This document shows, in pieces, positions 1 through 7,889 of a stretch of DNA of 64,000 bases. The stretch comes from JAAFIW01 sp031414805 (lineage in GTDB: Bacteria; Pseudomonadota; Gammaproteobacteria; Burkholderiales; Burkholderiaceae_C). Each line of letters begins with the position of its first letter. Positions within the stretch are counted from its first letter, which is position 1. The notes below the pieces were generated by a model. It did no database searches, was not told the DNA's origin, and saw only the letters and a list, made by a program, of their open reading frames with translations. A program made the position numbers and the translations under genes. The DNA is taken from NCBI GenBank assembly GCA_031414805.1, contig JANOQJ010000059.1, forward strand, positions 1-64,000, written 5' to 3'.

Positions 1-325
1 GCGCCGCCGCCAGCCCTGCCGCGTCGGGCACCGGGTGCGCGGCTTCCACGATTTCAATGCGGGGGTGGGTCACATTGCTGGCCGGTATGTGGCCATAGCG
101 CGTGACCACCAGGCCCGACAGTGGCTTGTCCGCAGGCCACAAAGCATCGACCGCCTGCGCCATCGCCCCACCCGCTTTGCCCGCACCGAGCACCAGGGTG
201 CGGCCGCGAGGCGGCGCGGGCAGGAAGGCGGCGGTGTTGTGCTGTGGGAGGGCGCGCTGGATGGCGGTTTGGAACAGGTGGTTCAGGAAGGCGCGGGGGT
301 GGGATATGAATGGGGGGGAGTTCAT
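1..325 (-). CDS. Glycerate 2-kinase / hydroxypyruvate reductase-type protein (MOFRL family), N-terminal part
   Basis: The gene runs off the left edge, so only about 108 N-terminal residues are present and there is no stop. The translation contains LVLGAGKAGGAMAQAV, LSGLVVTRYGH and EAAHPVPDAAG, which are hallmarks of the DUF4147/MOFRL glycerate kinases (GckA/TtuD type) that phosphorylate glycerate with ATP in the cytoplasm. The ATG at 325 is used here; an in-frame ATG at 337 is possible and neither has a strong ribosome binding site. It lies downstream of the porin on the same strand, about 160 bases away with a GC hairpin between, so it may be transcribed separately. A glycerate-forming end of the neighbouring catabolic locus is conceivable but unproven. 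Confidence 0.8.
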   Translation of the reverse strand, partial: MNSPPFISHPRAFLNHLFQTAIQRALPQHNTAAFLPAPPRGRTLVLGAGKAGGAMAQAVDALWPADKPLSGLVVTRYGHIPASNVTHPRIEIVEAAHPVPDAAGLAAA

Positions 326-385
326 GGCTTCGAGCATTCAACAAGGACCGGTGGCAAATAAGTATTCAAACTATTGACGCTGATA

Positions 386-415
386 GGCCCCGCCCCCACG
401 GTGCGGGTTGGGGCC
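386..415. terminator. GC-rich hairpin between porin and glycerate kinase genes
   Basis: GGCCCC at 386-391 pairs with GGGGCC at 410-415, with further partial pairing (CCCCCAC with GCGGGTTGG) inside. It lies between the stop of the porin gene and the start of the glycerate kinase gene. There is no clear T-run, so it is only a candidate terminator or processing hairpin. Confidence 0.3.
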
Positions 416-485
416 GGGACGCCACGCCGCACCGGTTTAGTTGGCGTTCCCCGGCCTGCTTTCAACGCATGCAAAAGTCGATGGG

Positions 486-1655
486 TCAGAACCAGATCTC
501 GACCTGCGCACCCACGCTGGTACCGCGAGTTTTGCCGTCTTTCAACCCTGTGACACCACCCGTCGCAGCTGCGTTGGCGGCGGCGTTCCACTTGGCCGTG
601 GTCACATACAGGCGCAGTTCAGGCCGGTTCCAGAAGTCTGGGCCAATCGAAAGCGTAGGAGCCAGCGTGAATTTGGTCATGCTTTGTGTAGCACCACCGA
701 CTGGCTTTTTCTGCGAGTAGCCCAGTTCTGCCAGCAGCTTGAAATTTTTAGTGAAGGCGTATGACACGCGTCCGCCAACGGATGCGGAATCGGTCTTCAC
801 ACCTGCGGCCTTGTCTTTTTGCAGCATGGCCTGAACTTGACCCCCCAAAGGCCCGGACTGCCAGGTAAAGCTCTCGACCAAACGGACGCCCGTCACATCG
901 GAGCCCGCCTTCAGGTTGCCGAAATTGCCATCCAGACCGGCCGAGCCTTGAGCCACCTGCAACCACAAGGTGTTGGTGCCGCCAAAAAATTTGTCTTGTG
1001 TGTGCTGAAGTGTCAACGCAGTTCCGCTCTTGCCGCCGTCGAAATTGCCGTTTGTGTAGGTGCCCAGTACGCGTAGCGTTCCATCAGTGTTCACGGGAAG
1101 ACCTGAGTAATCCACATTGATGCGATTTCCAGAATCTGTCGAGTTCTGGTCGGTCTTGAAGTAGCCCAAACCCAGCTTGCCTGGCCCCACCGGGATGTCC
1201 GCCCCGGCACCCACTCCGCTCAGGTTGGTATAGAAGGTATCGACGATGTGAACGTCGGCCCGGCCATAAAAGCGCTTGCCAATCCAGAAATTGGTCTCCG
1301 GCGCGATGTCAAACCCCTTGCCTTCCACATACATCTGGTTAATCCCCACTTTGCCGTCACCCGTGTCGGTCTGGGGGTTATACAAATTGACCATGAGCGC
1401 GGCCTTGTAGTCCACACCCCCGGCTTTCATGCCATGCGACAGCAGGAACTCACCATAAATATCGCACTCGTTGCCCAGACGGTATTTCAGGCCCGGGCCG
1501 TCGAGTCCGTAGCAGGCGCGTGAGGCATTTTTCTTGGATGCGCCGGGGCCGGCGCGAAAGTAGCCGCCGAAATCAACGGCGAATGACGGCATGGCCGTTG
1601 CAGTCAGGGCCGCGGCGACCGCAGAAAGAGCCCACTTGTTTTTCTTCAGTTTCAT
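486..1655 (-). CDS. LamB-like carbohydrate porin
   Basis: The 389-residue product is probably an outer-membrane channel for sugars or oligosaccharides. It begins with a typical Sec signal peptide (MKLKKNKWALSAVAAALTA, cut near SFA-VDF) and continues with VDFGGYFRAGPG, a start typical of maltoporin-family barrels. The segment NFWIGKRFYGRADVHIVD and the aromatic C-terminus ending VEIWF are also as in LamB. The length is slightly shorter than E. coli LamB. A LacI-type palindrome lies about 80 bases upstream of the start, linking it to the sugar ABC transporter genes on the same strand. The exact substrate cannot be read from the sequence. Confidence 0.85.
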   Translation of the reverse strand: MKLKKNKWALSAVAAALTATAMPSFAVDFGGYFRAGPGASKKNASRACYGLDGPGLKYRLGNECDIYGEFLLSHGMKAGGVDYKAALMVNLYNPQTDTGDGKVGINQMYVEGKGFDIAPETNFWIGKRFYGRADVHIVDTFYTNLSGVGAGADIPVGPGKLGLGYFKTDQNSTDSGNRINVDYSGLPVNTDGTLRVLGTYTNGNFDGGKSGTALTLQHTQDKFFGGTNTLWLQVAQGSAGLDGNFGNLKAGSDVTGVRLVESFTWQSGPLGGQVQAMLQKDKAAGVKTDSASVGGRVSYAFTKNFKLLAELGYSQKKPVGGATQSMTKFTLAPTLSIGPDFWNRPELRLYVTTAKWNAAANAAATGGVTGLKDGKTRGTSVGAQVEIWF

Positions 1656-1735
1656 TGTCAGTCCTCTAGGGTGAAGTGATTGAGCTCAAGGCCCGGGTAA
1701 TGCGCCCGTCGCGAAAGCGGGCACGATATTTCGGC

Positions 1736-1755
1736 AAATTGGATCGTTCCAATTT
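1736..1755. promoter_or_regulatory. LacI-family operator upstream of the porin gene
   Basis: A 20-base palindrome, AAATTGGATCGTTCCAATTT, with a single mismatched pair around a central CG. It shares the core TTGGA-CGTTCCAA with sites at 3139-3156, 19972-19993 and 20156-20169. It lies between the binding-protein stop and the porin start, so it probably controls the porin promoter. Confidence 0.75.
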
Positions 1756-1794
1756 TTGCCCGAAAATGATGTATTTCTTTTCATCATGTTGGGT

Positions 1795-3093
1795 TCAGGA
1801 GCGTCCACGCTGACGAGACACGTCTGCTTTCAGCGTCTTCTTTTTCGGCTCGATCGCCGCAGCCAACTGCCTCATGGCCTCCTGCGATGACATGGCGTCG
1901 TTGCTCCAGAAATCGCTGACCACCGACCGGAGAGCCCCCTGAATTTCTGTGGCAACCGCCATATCGATAGCAACTGACGGAACGAGCGTTTCTGTCTTAG
2001 CCGTCGCCGCAAAGGCGCGGGCAGATTCTTTTCCGCACACATCGAACTTGTCCAGACTCAGATCCATACGGGCTGGGATGGAGCCTTTGCGCAGGTTAAA
2101 ACTCTCCTGAAATTGCTTGCCCAGCAGGACGTAAGCCAGGTACCCCTGCGCTTTAATCGCCTCGACGTTCTTCAGTCGGAACATGGCGAAGGTGTCGATC
2201 ACAAAAGTGAAGGCTTCGGAGGTGCCGGGTGCAGCCGTACAAGTGAAGTCCTTGCCTGGCTGCTTGCCAGCCACCAGAAACTCCCCCTTGGCCCAATCGC
2301 CCATGAACTGAAACGCCGCGCTGCCCTTGATCACCATGTCGGTCGCTGCGTTCCAGTCGCGCCCTTTGGACTTGTCGTCAGTGAAGGATTTGATTCGACG
2401 AAAGGCATCCAGAGACTTTTTCATCTCCGGACTAGACAACGCGGCCGCATCGAGTTTCATGAAGGCTTTCTTGTAGAACTCGGTTCCACTCACCCCTAGC
2501 ACGACTGCCTCAAATAGCAAAAAGTCTTGCCAGGGCTGTCCGCCGTGTGCCACCGGAATGAAGCCTGCCGCCTTTACTTTTTCAGCTGCTGCCAAGAAAT
2601 CGTCAAACGATACGGGTGCCTGCGAAACGCCTGCTTTTTTAAGCACGTCGCTGTTGGCCCACAGCCAGTTCGCCCGGTGAATGTTCACCGGCACCGCCAC
2701 GTAGCGTCCTTTGTGCTTGACCTGGTCTTGCACCACCTTGGGCAAGAAGGCGTCCCAACCGTCAAAGGACGCCGTTGTGTCCAGGTTCGCAAAGGCATTC
2801 AGCTCAGCCCACTCTTGAATTGCGGGCCCCTTGATGGATGCGGACGCTGGGGGATTGCCTGTCAGCACGCGCTCTTTGAGCGCGACCATGGCGTTGCCGC
2901 CACCGCCGCCCACCACGACGAAGTCTTTCCAGGTATGCCCACGCACGCCGATCATGTCCTTCAGTTCCGTGATGGACTTGGCCTCACCCGGTGATGTCCA
3001 GAAGTGAAGGACTTCAACTTCGCCCGCAGTTGCGGGGGACACAAAAGAAATGCTCAGCGCAATGCCGGACAAGATAAGTGCATAGAGTTTCAT
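1795..3093 (-). CDS. Sugar ABC transporter substrate-binding protein (GtsA type), first paralogue
   Basis: The protein (432 residues) is a periplasmic solute-binding protein of the glucose/mannose (GtsA) branch of family 1. Visible features are a Sec signal peptide (MKLYALILSGIALSISFVSPATAG), the mature start EVEVLHFWTSPGEAKSI, the ligand-pocket region HGGQPWQDFLLFEAVVLG, and FMGDWAKGEF near the middle. The ATG at 3093 is preceded by GGAGA at good spacing; an upstream in-frame ATG at 3231 would add a non-signal extension that crosses the operator. It is not adjacent to the permeases but stands alone behind its own pair of LacI-type operators. It resembles classical GtsA more than the two tandem paralogues at 12.3-14.9 kb. 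Confidence 0.88.
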   Translation of the reverse strand: MKLYALILSGIALSISFVSPATAGEVEVLHFWTSPGEAKSITELKDMIGVRGHTWKDFVVVGGGGGNAMVALKERVLTGNPPASASIKGPAIQEWAELNAFANLDTTASFDGWDAFLPKVVQDQVKHKGRYVAVPVNIHRANWLWANSDVLKKAGVSQAPVSFDDFLAAAEKVKAAGFIPVAHGGQPWQDFLLFEAVVLGVSGTEFYKKAFMKLDAAALSSPEMKKSLDAFRRIKSFTDDKSKGRDWNAATDMVIKGSAAFQFMGDWAKGEFLVAGKQPGKDFTCTAAPGTSEAFTFVIDTFAMFRLKNVEAIKAQGYLAYVLLGKQFQESFNLRKGSIPARMDLSLDKFDVCGKESARAFAATAKTETLVPSVAIDMAVATEIQGALRSVVSDFWSNDAMSSQEAMRQLAAAIEPKKKTLKADVSRQRGRS

Positions 3094-3120
3094 GCGAGTC
3101 TCCGTTGTAGTAGTTAAAAA

Positions 3121-3156
3121 TGAAACGGTCCAAACGAAAAATGGAACGTTCCAATT
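3121..3156. promoter_or_regulatory. Tandem LacI-family operators upstream of the first binding-protein gene
   Basis: A strong site, AAATGGAACGTTCCAATT (3139-3156), has one mismatched pair. A weaker copy, TGAAACGGTCCAAA (3121-3134), matches the core at 11 of 14 positions. Their centres are 21 bases apart, about two helical turns, which would place two repressor dimers on the same DNA face. Both lie just upstream of the start at 3093. Confidence 0.7.
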
Positions 3157-3182
3157 AAAGATACATCTGTAACAACATGAGG

Positions 3183-4247
3183 TCAAGTCAGGTTCATCCC
3201 GTAGACGACTTGCGCCAACGCCTGCACGCAAGCGGCGGCACTGCTTCGATCAACAAAATGTTTAGCGACAGTGTCCAGTACCGCCCGGCGCACATGCGTT
3301 GCACAGCATTGGTCAAACGCCACAGAGGGCAAGACCTGCCCCCACGGCGGCAACTGGCGGCCAGCCCAGGCGTGTGATCTGACCACGGGGATACAGCCCT
3401 TACGCATCGCAAAGCGGCTCTGGAAAGCTGCATCGGTCAGCGTTAGCGCGGCTCGCTCAGCCACGGCGCTGGAGGTTTGGGCCAGCGGCACGAAGTAATC
3501 CACCACGGCCACAAACCACTGCGCAGTACCCGGCGCAGGCAACTCAAGAACCACGGGGTTGGCCATGCGGGCCCAATCACCCATGAACTGCACAACCGCT
3601 TCACCACGTTGTACGCGGGACCGTTGAAAGGCCCAGCCTTGCGCCAGTGTTGCGTCGTCAACATAGCCGCGCAGCGCCATCAGGTGCTCAAGCGCCTGAA
3701 GCATGGCGGGCTCTTGCCATACGGTGGCCCGGGCTTCGACAAACGCCTGTCTATAAAGCCCTTCTCCGCCGGTGGCGAGAACCACAGACTCGAAAATCAC
3801 AGCAATCTGCCACGGCTCGGCACCGACCGCCAAAGGGGTCGCCACGTCGTGCTGGGCCTGTGCCAACCAACGCAGGAAGTCAGGCAGACTTTCTTGGGGC
3901 GGCGCACCCAACTTTGCAGCCCACGCCGGGTTGAACCAGATCATGTTTGATTGATGGATGCCCAGCGCAATGCCGTGCCAGCTGTCAGCCGTCTGCATGT
4001 GTGCGCACGCGAACGCTGGCAAGAGGTCGGACCATCCGCACTTCATCGCGACGGTTTGCAAGTTCTTCAGCGCGCCCGGCTGCGAATGCCGTGCTTGGAC
4101 TATGTCCATGCCGTGCATCTTGACCGCATCGCACGCGTGGCCGGGGATGGCATCCGTGAGCGCGATGCCAGCCTGCGAGAGCGCCTCTCGGCACACAGCC
4201 AACGCTTGTGCGTCAGATCCGGTGTGCCATGCGTGGCGCAGACTCAT
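3183..4247 (-). CDS. Substrate-binding-protein homologue lacking a signal peptide
   Basis: This protein of about 354 residues aligns along its length with the GtsA-type binding proteins of this locus: RHAWHTGSDAQAL matches the mature start LHFWTSPGEAKSI, GAEPWQIAVIFESVVLATGG matches GGQPWQ...FEAVVL, and FMGDWAR matches FMGDWAK. It begins where the mature part of its relatives begins, with no hydrophobic leader, so it should stay in the cytoplasm. The ATG at 4247 is used; a TTG at 4271 would add eight residues and still no signal. It sits between the DUF993 gene and the first binding-protein gene. It could be an intracellular sugar sensor, a redundant relic, or have taken on another role. The reading frame is intact. 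Confidence 0.7.
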   Translation of the reverse strand: MSLRHAWHTGSDAQALAVCREALSQAGIALTDAIPGHACDAVKMHGMDIVQARHSQPGALKNLQTVAMKCGWSDLLPAFACAHMQTADSWHGIALGIHQSNMIWFNPAWAAKLGAPPQESLPDFLRWLAQAQHDVATPLAVGAEPWQIAVIFESVVLATGGEGLYRQAFVEARATVWQEPAMLQALEHLMALRGYVDDATLAQGWAFQRSRVQRGEAVVQFMGDWARMANPVVLELPAPGTAQWFVAVVDYFVPLAQTSSAVAERAALTLTDAAFQSRFAMRKGCIPVVRSHAWAGRQLPPWGQVLPSVAFDQCCATHVRRAVLDTVAKHFVDRSSAAACVQALAQVVYGMNLT

Positions 4248-4316
4248 GGTGACGGGGGCTTGGCTATTCAAGGCTGTTCTCTCAAGACACGACTTGACGG
4301 GGTGGGCAAGGGTCAG

Positions 4317-5483
4317 TCATGCGTTGATGCCAGCAGCCACGGACAAATAGCGCTTCATCCGCAAGGCCGCCAGCTCGGGATCGGCCAAGACCCCACAGGC
4401 GTCAGCCAGCTCGAACACCCGCGCGTAATGGGCCGCGCCGCGCGCGGCTTGCGCACCGCCCGCCATCGAAAAATGATCTTGATGGCCATTGAGCCAAGCA
4501 AGGAACACCACGCCGGCTTTGTAATGGCGTGTTGGCGCACGAAAAATTTCCCGCGATAGTGCGACCGTCGGATCCAGCAGTTCCCGAAAGCGCGACACGT
4601 CTCCGCCGGCCAAGGCAGACAGCGCCACAGCAGCCACAGGCGCAATAGGGTCGAAAATCCCCAGCAGGGCGTGCGAGTACCCGCTGCTGTCGCCTGATAT
4701 CAGTTCGGCGTAATTGAAGTCGTCACCGGTATACATCTTCACGCCGGGGGGCAAGCGCCGCCGCAGCGCGATCTCCCATTTCGCTTCGAGCAGCGACACC
4801 TTGATTCCTTCAACCCGCGTCACGTTATCGTTGATCAGCTGTGCCACGGTATCCAGCGCTTGCGGGATATCGGTCGAACCCCAGTAGCCGCGCAGTGCCG
4901 GGTCAAACATTTCGCCCAGCCAGTGCAAAACCACGGGCTGAGAGGTGTCGCGCAAAAGGCGACCGTACAGGCCCAGGTAGTCTTCAGGACCTCTGGCCGC
5001 TTGGGCAAGCGCGCGGCTACACATCAGGATGGCGCGTCCGCCTTCAGCCTCGACCACTTCGAGCTGCTCGCGATACGCCGCCTCCACCTGGGCCAGCGTG
5101 ACTGCGGGGCTCGGTACGAGCTGGTCAGTTCCCACCCCGCAAGCCAAATCTCCACCCACAGCGGCTGCATGGCGCAGGCTGCGCTGAATCAACTCGCGAG
5201 CAACCGGCCAATCAACGCCCATGCCGCGCTGCGCCGTATCCATCGCCTCGGCCACCTTGAAGCCGAGCTTGTACAGGTGGTCCCGAAAAGCAAGCGTGGC
5301 ATCCCAATCGATGCGCGGGGAGGCATCGAACGGATCGCACGTTGCGACCGGGTCAATCACCACATGGGCAGCCGCGTAGGTCGTCCGGTTAAAGGCCACC
5401 GTGAGCCCTTGCGGGCAGACCGGTGTGGCCTTCATATTCAGAGTCCTCAAGGTGCCGTCAGCTTGCGGCAATCGGATTTGCAT
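4317..5483 (-). CDS. DUF993 family protein (dihydrodipicolinate synthase-like TIM barrel)
   Basis: The 388-residue product belongs, by its overall sequence, to the DUF993 family, distantly related to DapA/NanA-type lyases and often found in sugar or polyol catabolic clusters. Segments seen include FRDHLYKLGFKVAEAMDTAQ, VVLHWLGEMFDPALRGYWG and VEGIKVSLLEAKWE; the lysine in GIKVSLLE is a candidate Schiff-base residue. The ATG at 5483 follows AAGGA; an upstream ATG at 5546 would overlap the GMC gene. The gap to the GMC gene is 16 bases, so the two are co-transcribed. An aldolase or hydrolase step on an oxidised sugar fits the context, but the reaction is not established. Confidence 0.75.
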   Translation of the reverse strand: MQIRLPQADGTLRTLNMKATPVCPQGLTVAFNRTTYAAAHVVIDPVATCDPFDASPRIDWDATLAFRDHLYKLGFKVAEAMDTAQRGMGVDWPVARELIQRSLRHAAAVGGDLACGVGTDQLVPSPAVTLAQVEAAYREQLEVVEAEGGRAILMCSRALAQAARGPEDYLGLYGRLLRDTSQPVVLHWLGEMFDPALRGYWGSTDIPQALDTVAQLINDNVTRVEGIKVSLLEAKWEIALRRRLPPGVKMYTGDDFNYAELISGDSSGYSHALLGIFDPIAPVAAVALSALAGGDVSRFRELLDPTVALSREIFRAPTRHYKAGVVFLAWLNGHQDHFSMAGGAQAARGAAHYARVFELADACGVLADPELAALRMKRYLSVAAGINA

Positions 5484-5499
5484 GGTCTTGTCCTTCGGT

Positions 5500-7113
5500 T
5501 CAGGCAGCGATGCGCCCGAGAATGTGGTCGGCCGCTTTTTCGGCAACCATGATGGTTGGGGCGTTGGTGTTGGATGAGGGCAGCAAAGGCATCACGGAGG
5601 CATCGACCACGCGCAGACCGGTCACGCCGATCAGGCGCAGATCGGGCGTTACGACGCTGAACGGATCGCCAGGTGGGCCCATGCGGCAAGTGCCCACCGG
5701 GTGGTGATCGGTTTTGGCATTGGCGCAGGCATAGTCAAACAGCTGCGTGTCTGTGCTTCGGTGCGCGCCGGGCAGCACTTCGCTTTGCACGTAGCGGCGC
5801 ATTGCAGGCTGATTGAGGATGTCGCGCGCAAGGCGCAGGCCTTTGATGGCCATGTCACGGTCGTGTGGGTCTGACCAGTAGTTCGGGTCGATCAGCGGCG
5901 CACTGGCCGGATCCGCGTTCGCCAGCCGCACCGTACCGCGTGAACGAGGTCGCAGGTATGCGGTGTTGAGCGTCACGCCAGCGTTACGAAGTTTGGCGAT
6001 GCCGGCCTCGATACCAGAACCCAGGCCAAGGTGGAACTGGATGTCAGGGGAGCGGGCTGCTGCTGAAGGGTCGGCGTACCAGAACCCGCCCGTCTCGAAC
6101 AGGCTGGAAGCGACCGGGCCCTTGCCTAGCAGCAAATACTGCAAACCAGCCCAGGCCGCATGGTGCGGCTGGATGTACTTGTCGTAAGTGTGGTCACCCG
6201 TGCACTCCGCGATGACAAACAGATCCAGGTGGTCTTGCAGGTTGGCACCGACACCCGGCAGGTCAAGCACACATTTGACGCCGACCGATTCCAGATGCTC
6301 CGCAGGCCCAATGCCCGACTGCATCAACAGTTTCGGTGAACCTATGGCACCAGAAGATACGATTACCTCGCGCGATGCATGGACCGTCTCCACCGTGCGC
6401 CCGTTGGCAGCGACCATTTGCACCCCGAGAGCACGGCCACCTTCGACGATGACCTTCAGCGCCTGCGTGTTCAGCTGAATAGTGAGATTGGAGCGCGAGC
6501 GGACAGGGTTAACAAAGCCGGTGGACGCTGACGAGCGCCGTGCGTTCAACTGTGTGAGCTGGTAATAACCCAGACCCGCCTGGCTGGCACCGTTGAAGTC
6601 AGCGTTGAACGGGATGCCGAGTTCTTGCCCGGCTTGGAAAAACGCCTCACAGATCGGCAGCGGACTGATGGGGTTGGACACGCCAAGCGGCCCACCATAC
6701 GCATGAAACTCATTGGCATAGCGCTGGTTATTTTCCGAGCGCTTGAAGTAGGGCAACACGTCCTCATAGCCCCAACCGACAGCACCGCCGTGGCTCACCC
6801 ACTCGTCATAGTCGGCTGACACGCCACGGGTGTATATCTGTGCATTGACGGACGAACCACCGCCAATCACTTTGGCTTGCGTGAAGCGGATCACTCGCCC
6901 GTTCAGATGCTTTTGCGGCACCGTATGCCAGCCCCAGGAACCCCTGCCGTGGGTCATTTTGGCAAAGCCAGCCGGCCAGTGGAAAAAAGGGTGCTTGTCT
7001 GCGCCACCCGCCTCTAGCAACAGCACACTGACTTTAGGGTCGGCACTGAGCCGGTTGGCCAGAACGCAGCCGGCCGAACCACCGCCGGTGATGATGTAGT
7101 CGTAGGTGCTCAT
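5500..7113 (-). CDS. GMC family FAD-dependent oxidoreductase (choline dehydrogenase-like)
   Basis: A 537-residue flavoprotein of the glucose-methanol-choline family. The N-terminal YDYIITGGGSAGCVLANRL is the FAD-binding GxGxxG region and continues to the LLLEAGG motif. VIGGGSSVNAQIYTRG is the GMC signature 1, SSGAIGSPKLLMQSGIGP is signature 2, and the catalytic-region histidine lies in KTDHHPVGTCRMG. Such enzymes oxidise primary or secondary alcohols, including sugars. The ATG at 7113 was chosen because the upstream extension does not look like protein and this start gives the usual length. It lies five bases downstream of the SDR gene in the operon. There is no signal peptide, so oxidation would be cytoplasmic. 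Confidence 0.88.
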   Translation of the reverse strand: MSTYDYIITGGGSAGCVLANRLSADPKVSVLLLEAGGADKHPFFHWPAGFAKMTHGRGSWGWHTVPQKHLNGRVIRFTQAKVIGGGSSVNAQIYTRGVSADYDEWVSHGGAVGWGYEDVLPYFKRSENNQRYANEFHAYGGPLGVSNPISPLPICEAFFQAGQELGIPFNADFNGASQAGLGYYQLTQLNARRSSASTGFVNPVRSRSNLTIQLNTQALKVIVEGGRALGVQMVAANGRTVETVHASREVIVSSGAIGSPKLLMQSGIGPAEHLESVGVKCVLDLPGVGANLQDHLDLFVIAECTGDHTYDKYIQPHHAAWAGLQYLLLGKGPVASSLFETGGFWYADPSAAARSPDIQFHLGLGSGIEAGIAKLRNAGVTLNTAYLRPRSRGTVRLANADPASAPLIDPNYWSDPHDRDMAIKGLRLARDILNQPAMRRYVQSEVLPGAHRSTDTQLFDYACANAKTDHHPVGTCRMGPPGDPFSVVTPDLRLIGVTGLRVVDASVMPLLPSSNTNAPTIMVAEKAADHILGRIAA

Positions 7114-7118
7114 TTTTT

Positions 7119-7889
7119 TTAAAACCGAGGGACAGATAAGGCACCGTCCACGTTGATAACAGTGCCGGTAGCGAACGCAAATTGACCACTGGCCAGGGCA
7201 GCAACTGCCTGCGCCACATCGTGCGATGTACCCCAACGGGCCATGGGTACCAGGCCGTCAGCGATGCGCTGGTCATAGGTGGTGGCAACGGCCTGCGTCA
7301 TCGAGGTGCGGATAATGCCGGGCCGCACCTCAAACACACCGATGTCGTGCGGTGCCAGACGCAGCGCGAACAGCTTGGTGAGCATCGCCAGCCCCGCTTT
7401 TGACAGGCAATATTCACCGCGCGCAATCGAGGCCATCTCGGCGCTGACAGACGAGATCGTGACGATGCATCGAGGCTGATTACCGGTGGGCACGGCGATA
7501 GCGACCATGTGGCGCGCCACCGCCTGCGTGAAGAAAAACGTGCCACGCAAGTTCACATCCAGCACGCTGTCATAGGCGTCCGCAGTGACTTCAAGGAGGT
7601 CAGTGCGCTGCGCCGCGGGTACACCGGCGTTGTTAACGAGGCACGTGATCGGGCCACCCCAGGCGACGATCTCATCGACCAGCTCCGAATGCCGTGCGGT
7701 GTCGCCCAGGTTGGCCTGAAAAAGCGTCACTCGGGCACCTTGGGCGGTAACAGCAGCGAGCGTATCAGCCGCATCTGTGGTGTCAATGTCGGTCAGCGCA
7801 AGGTCAAAGCCGCGCCCCGCCAGTTCGATGGCGATGCCCGCGCCGATGCCGCGCCGACCTCCGGTAACGACGGCCAGCGGACGGCTCAT
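7119..7889 (-). CDS. Short-chain dehydrogenase/reductase
   Basis: The 256-residue protein is a classical SDR that uses NAD(P). It shows the cofactor motif TGGRRGIGAGIA near the N-terminus, NNAG in the middle, a catalytic serine in TISSVSAE and the YxxxK motif as YCLSK. The proline-glycine turn VRPGIIRT follows as usual. It resembles 3-ketoacyl reductases or sugar dehydrogenases of the FabG/GalD type. Its ATG overlaps the stop of the second GMC gene by four bases (ATGA), so it is translationally coupled. It probably oxidises or reduces a hydroxyl group of the pathway intermediate; the substrate is unknown. Confidence 0.85.
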   Translation of the reverse strand: MSRPLAVVTGGRRGIGAGIAIELAGRGFDLALTDIDTTDAADTLAAVTAQGARVTLFQANLGDTARHSELVDEIVAWGGPITCLVNNAGVPAAQRTDLLEVTADAYDSVLDVNLRGTFFFTQAVARHMVAIAVPTGNQPRCIVTISSVSAEMASIARGEYCLSKAGLAMLTKLFALRLAPHDIGVFEVRPGIIRTSMTQAVATTYDQRIADGLVPMARWGTSHDVAQAVAALASGQFAFATGTVINVDGALSVPRF

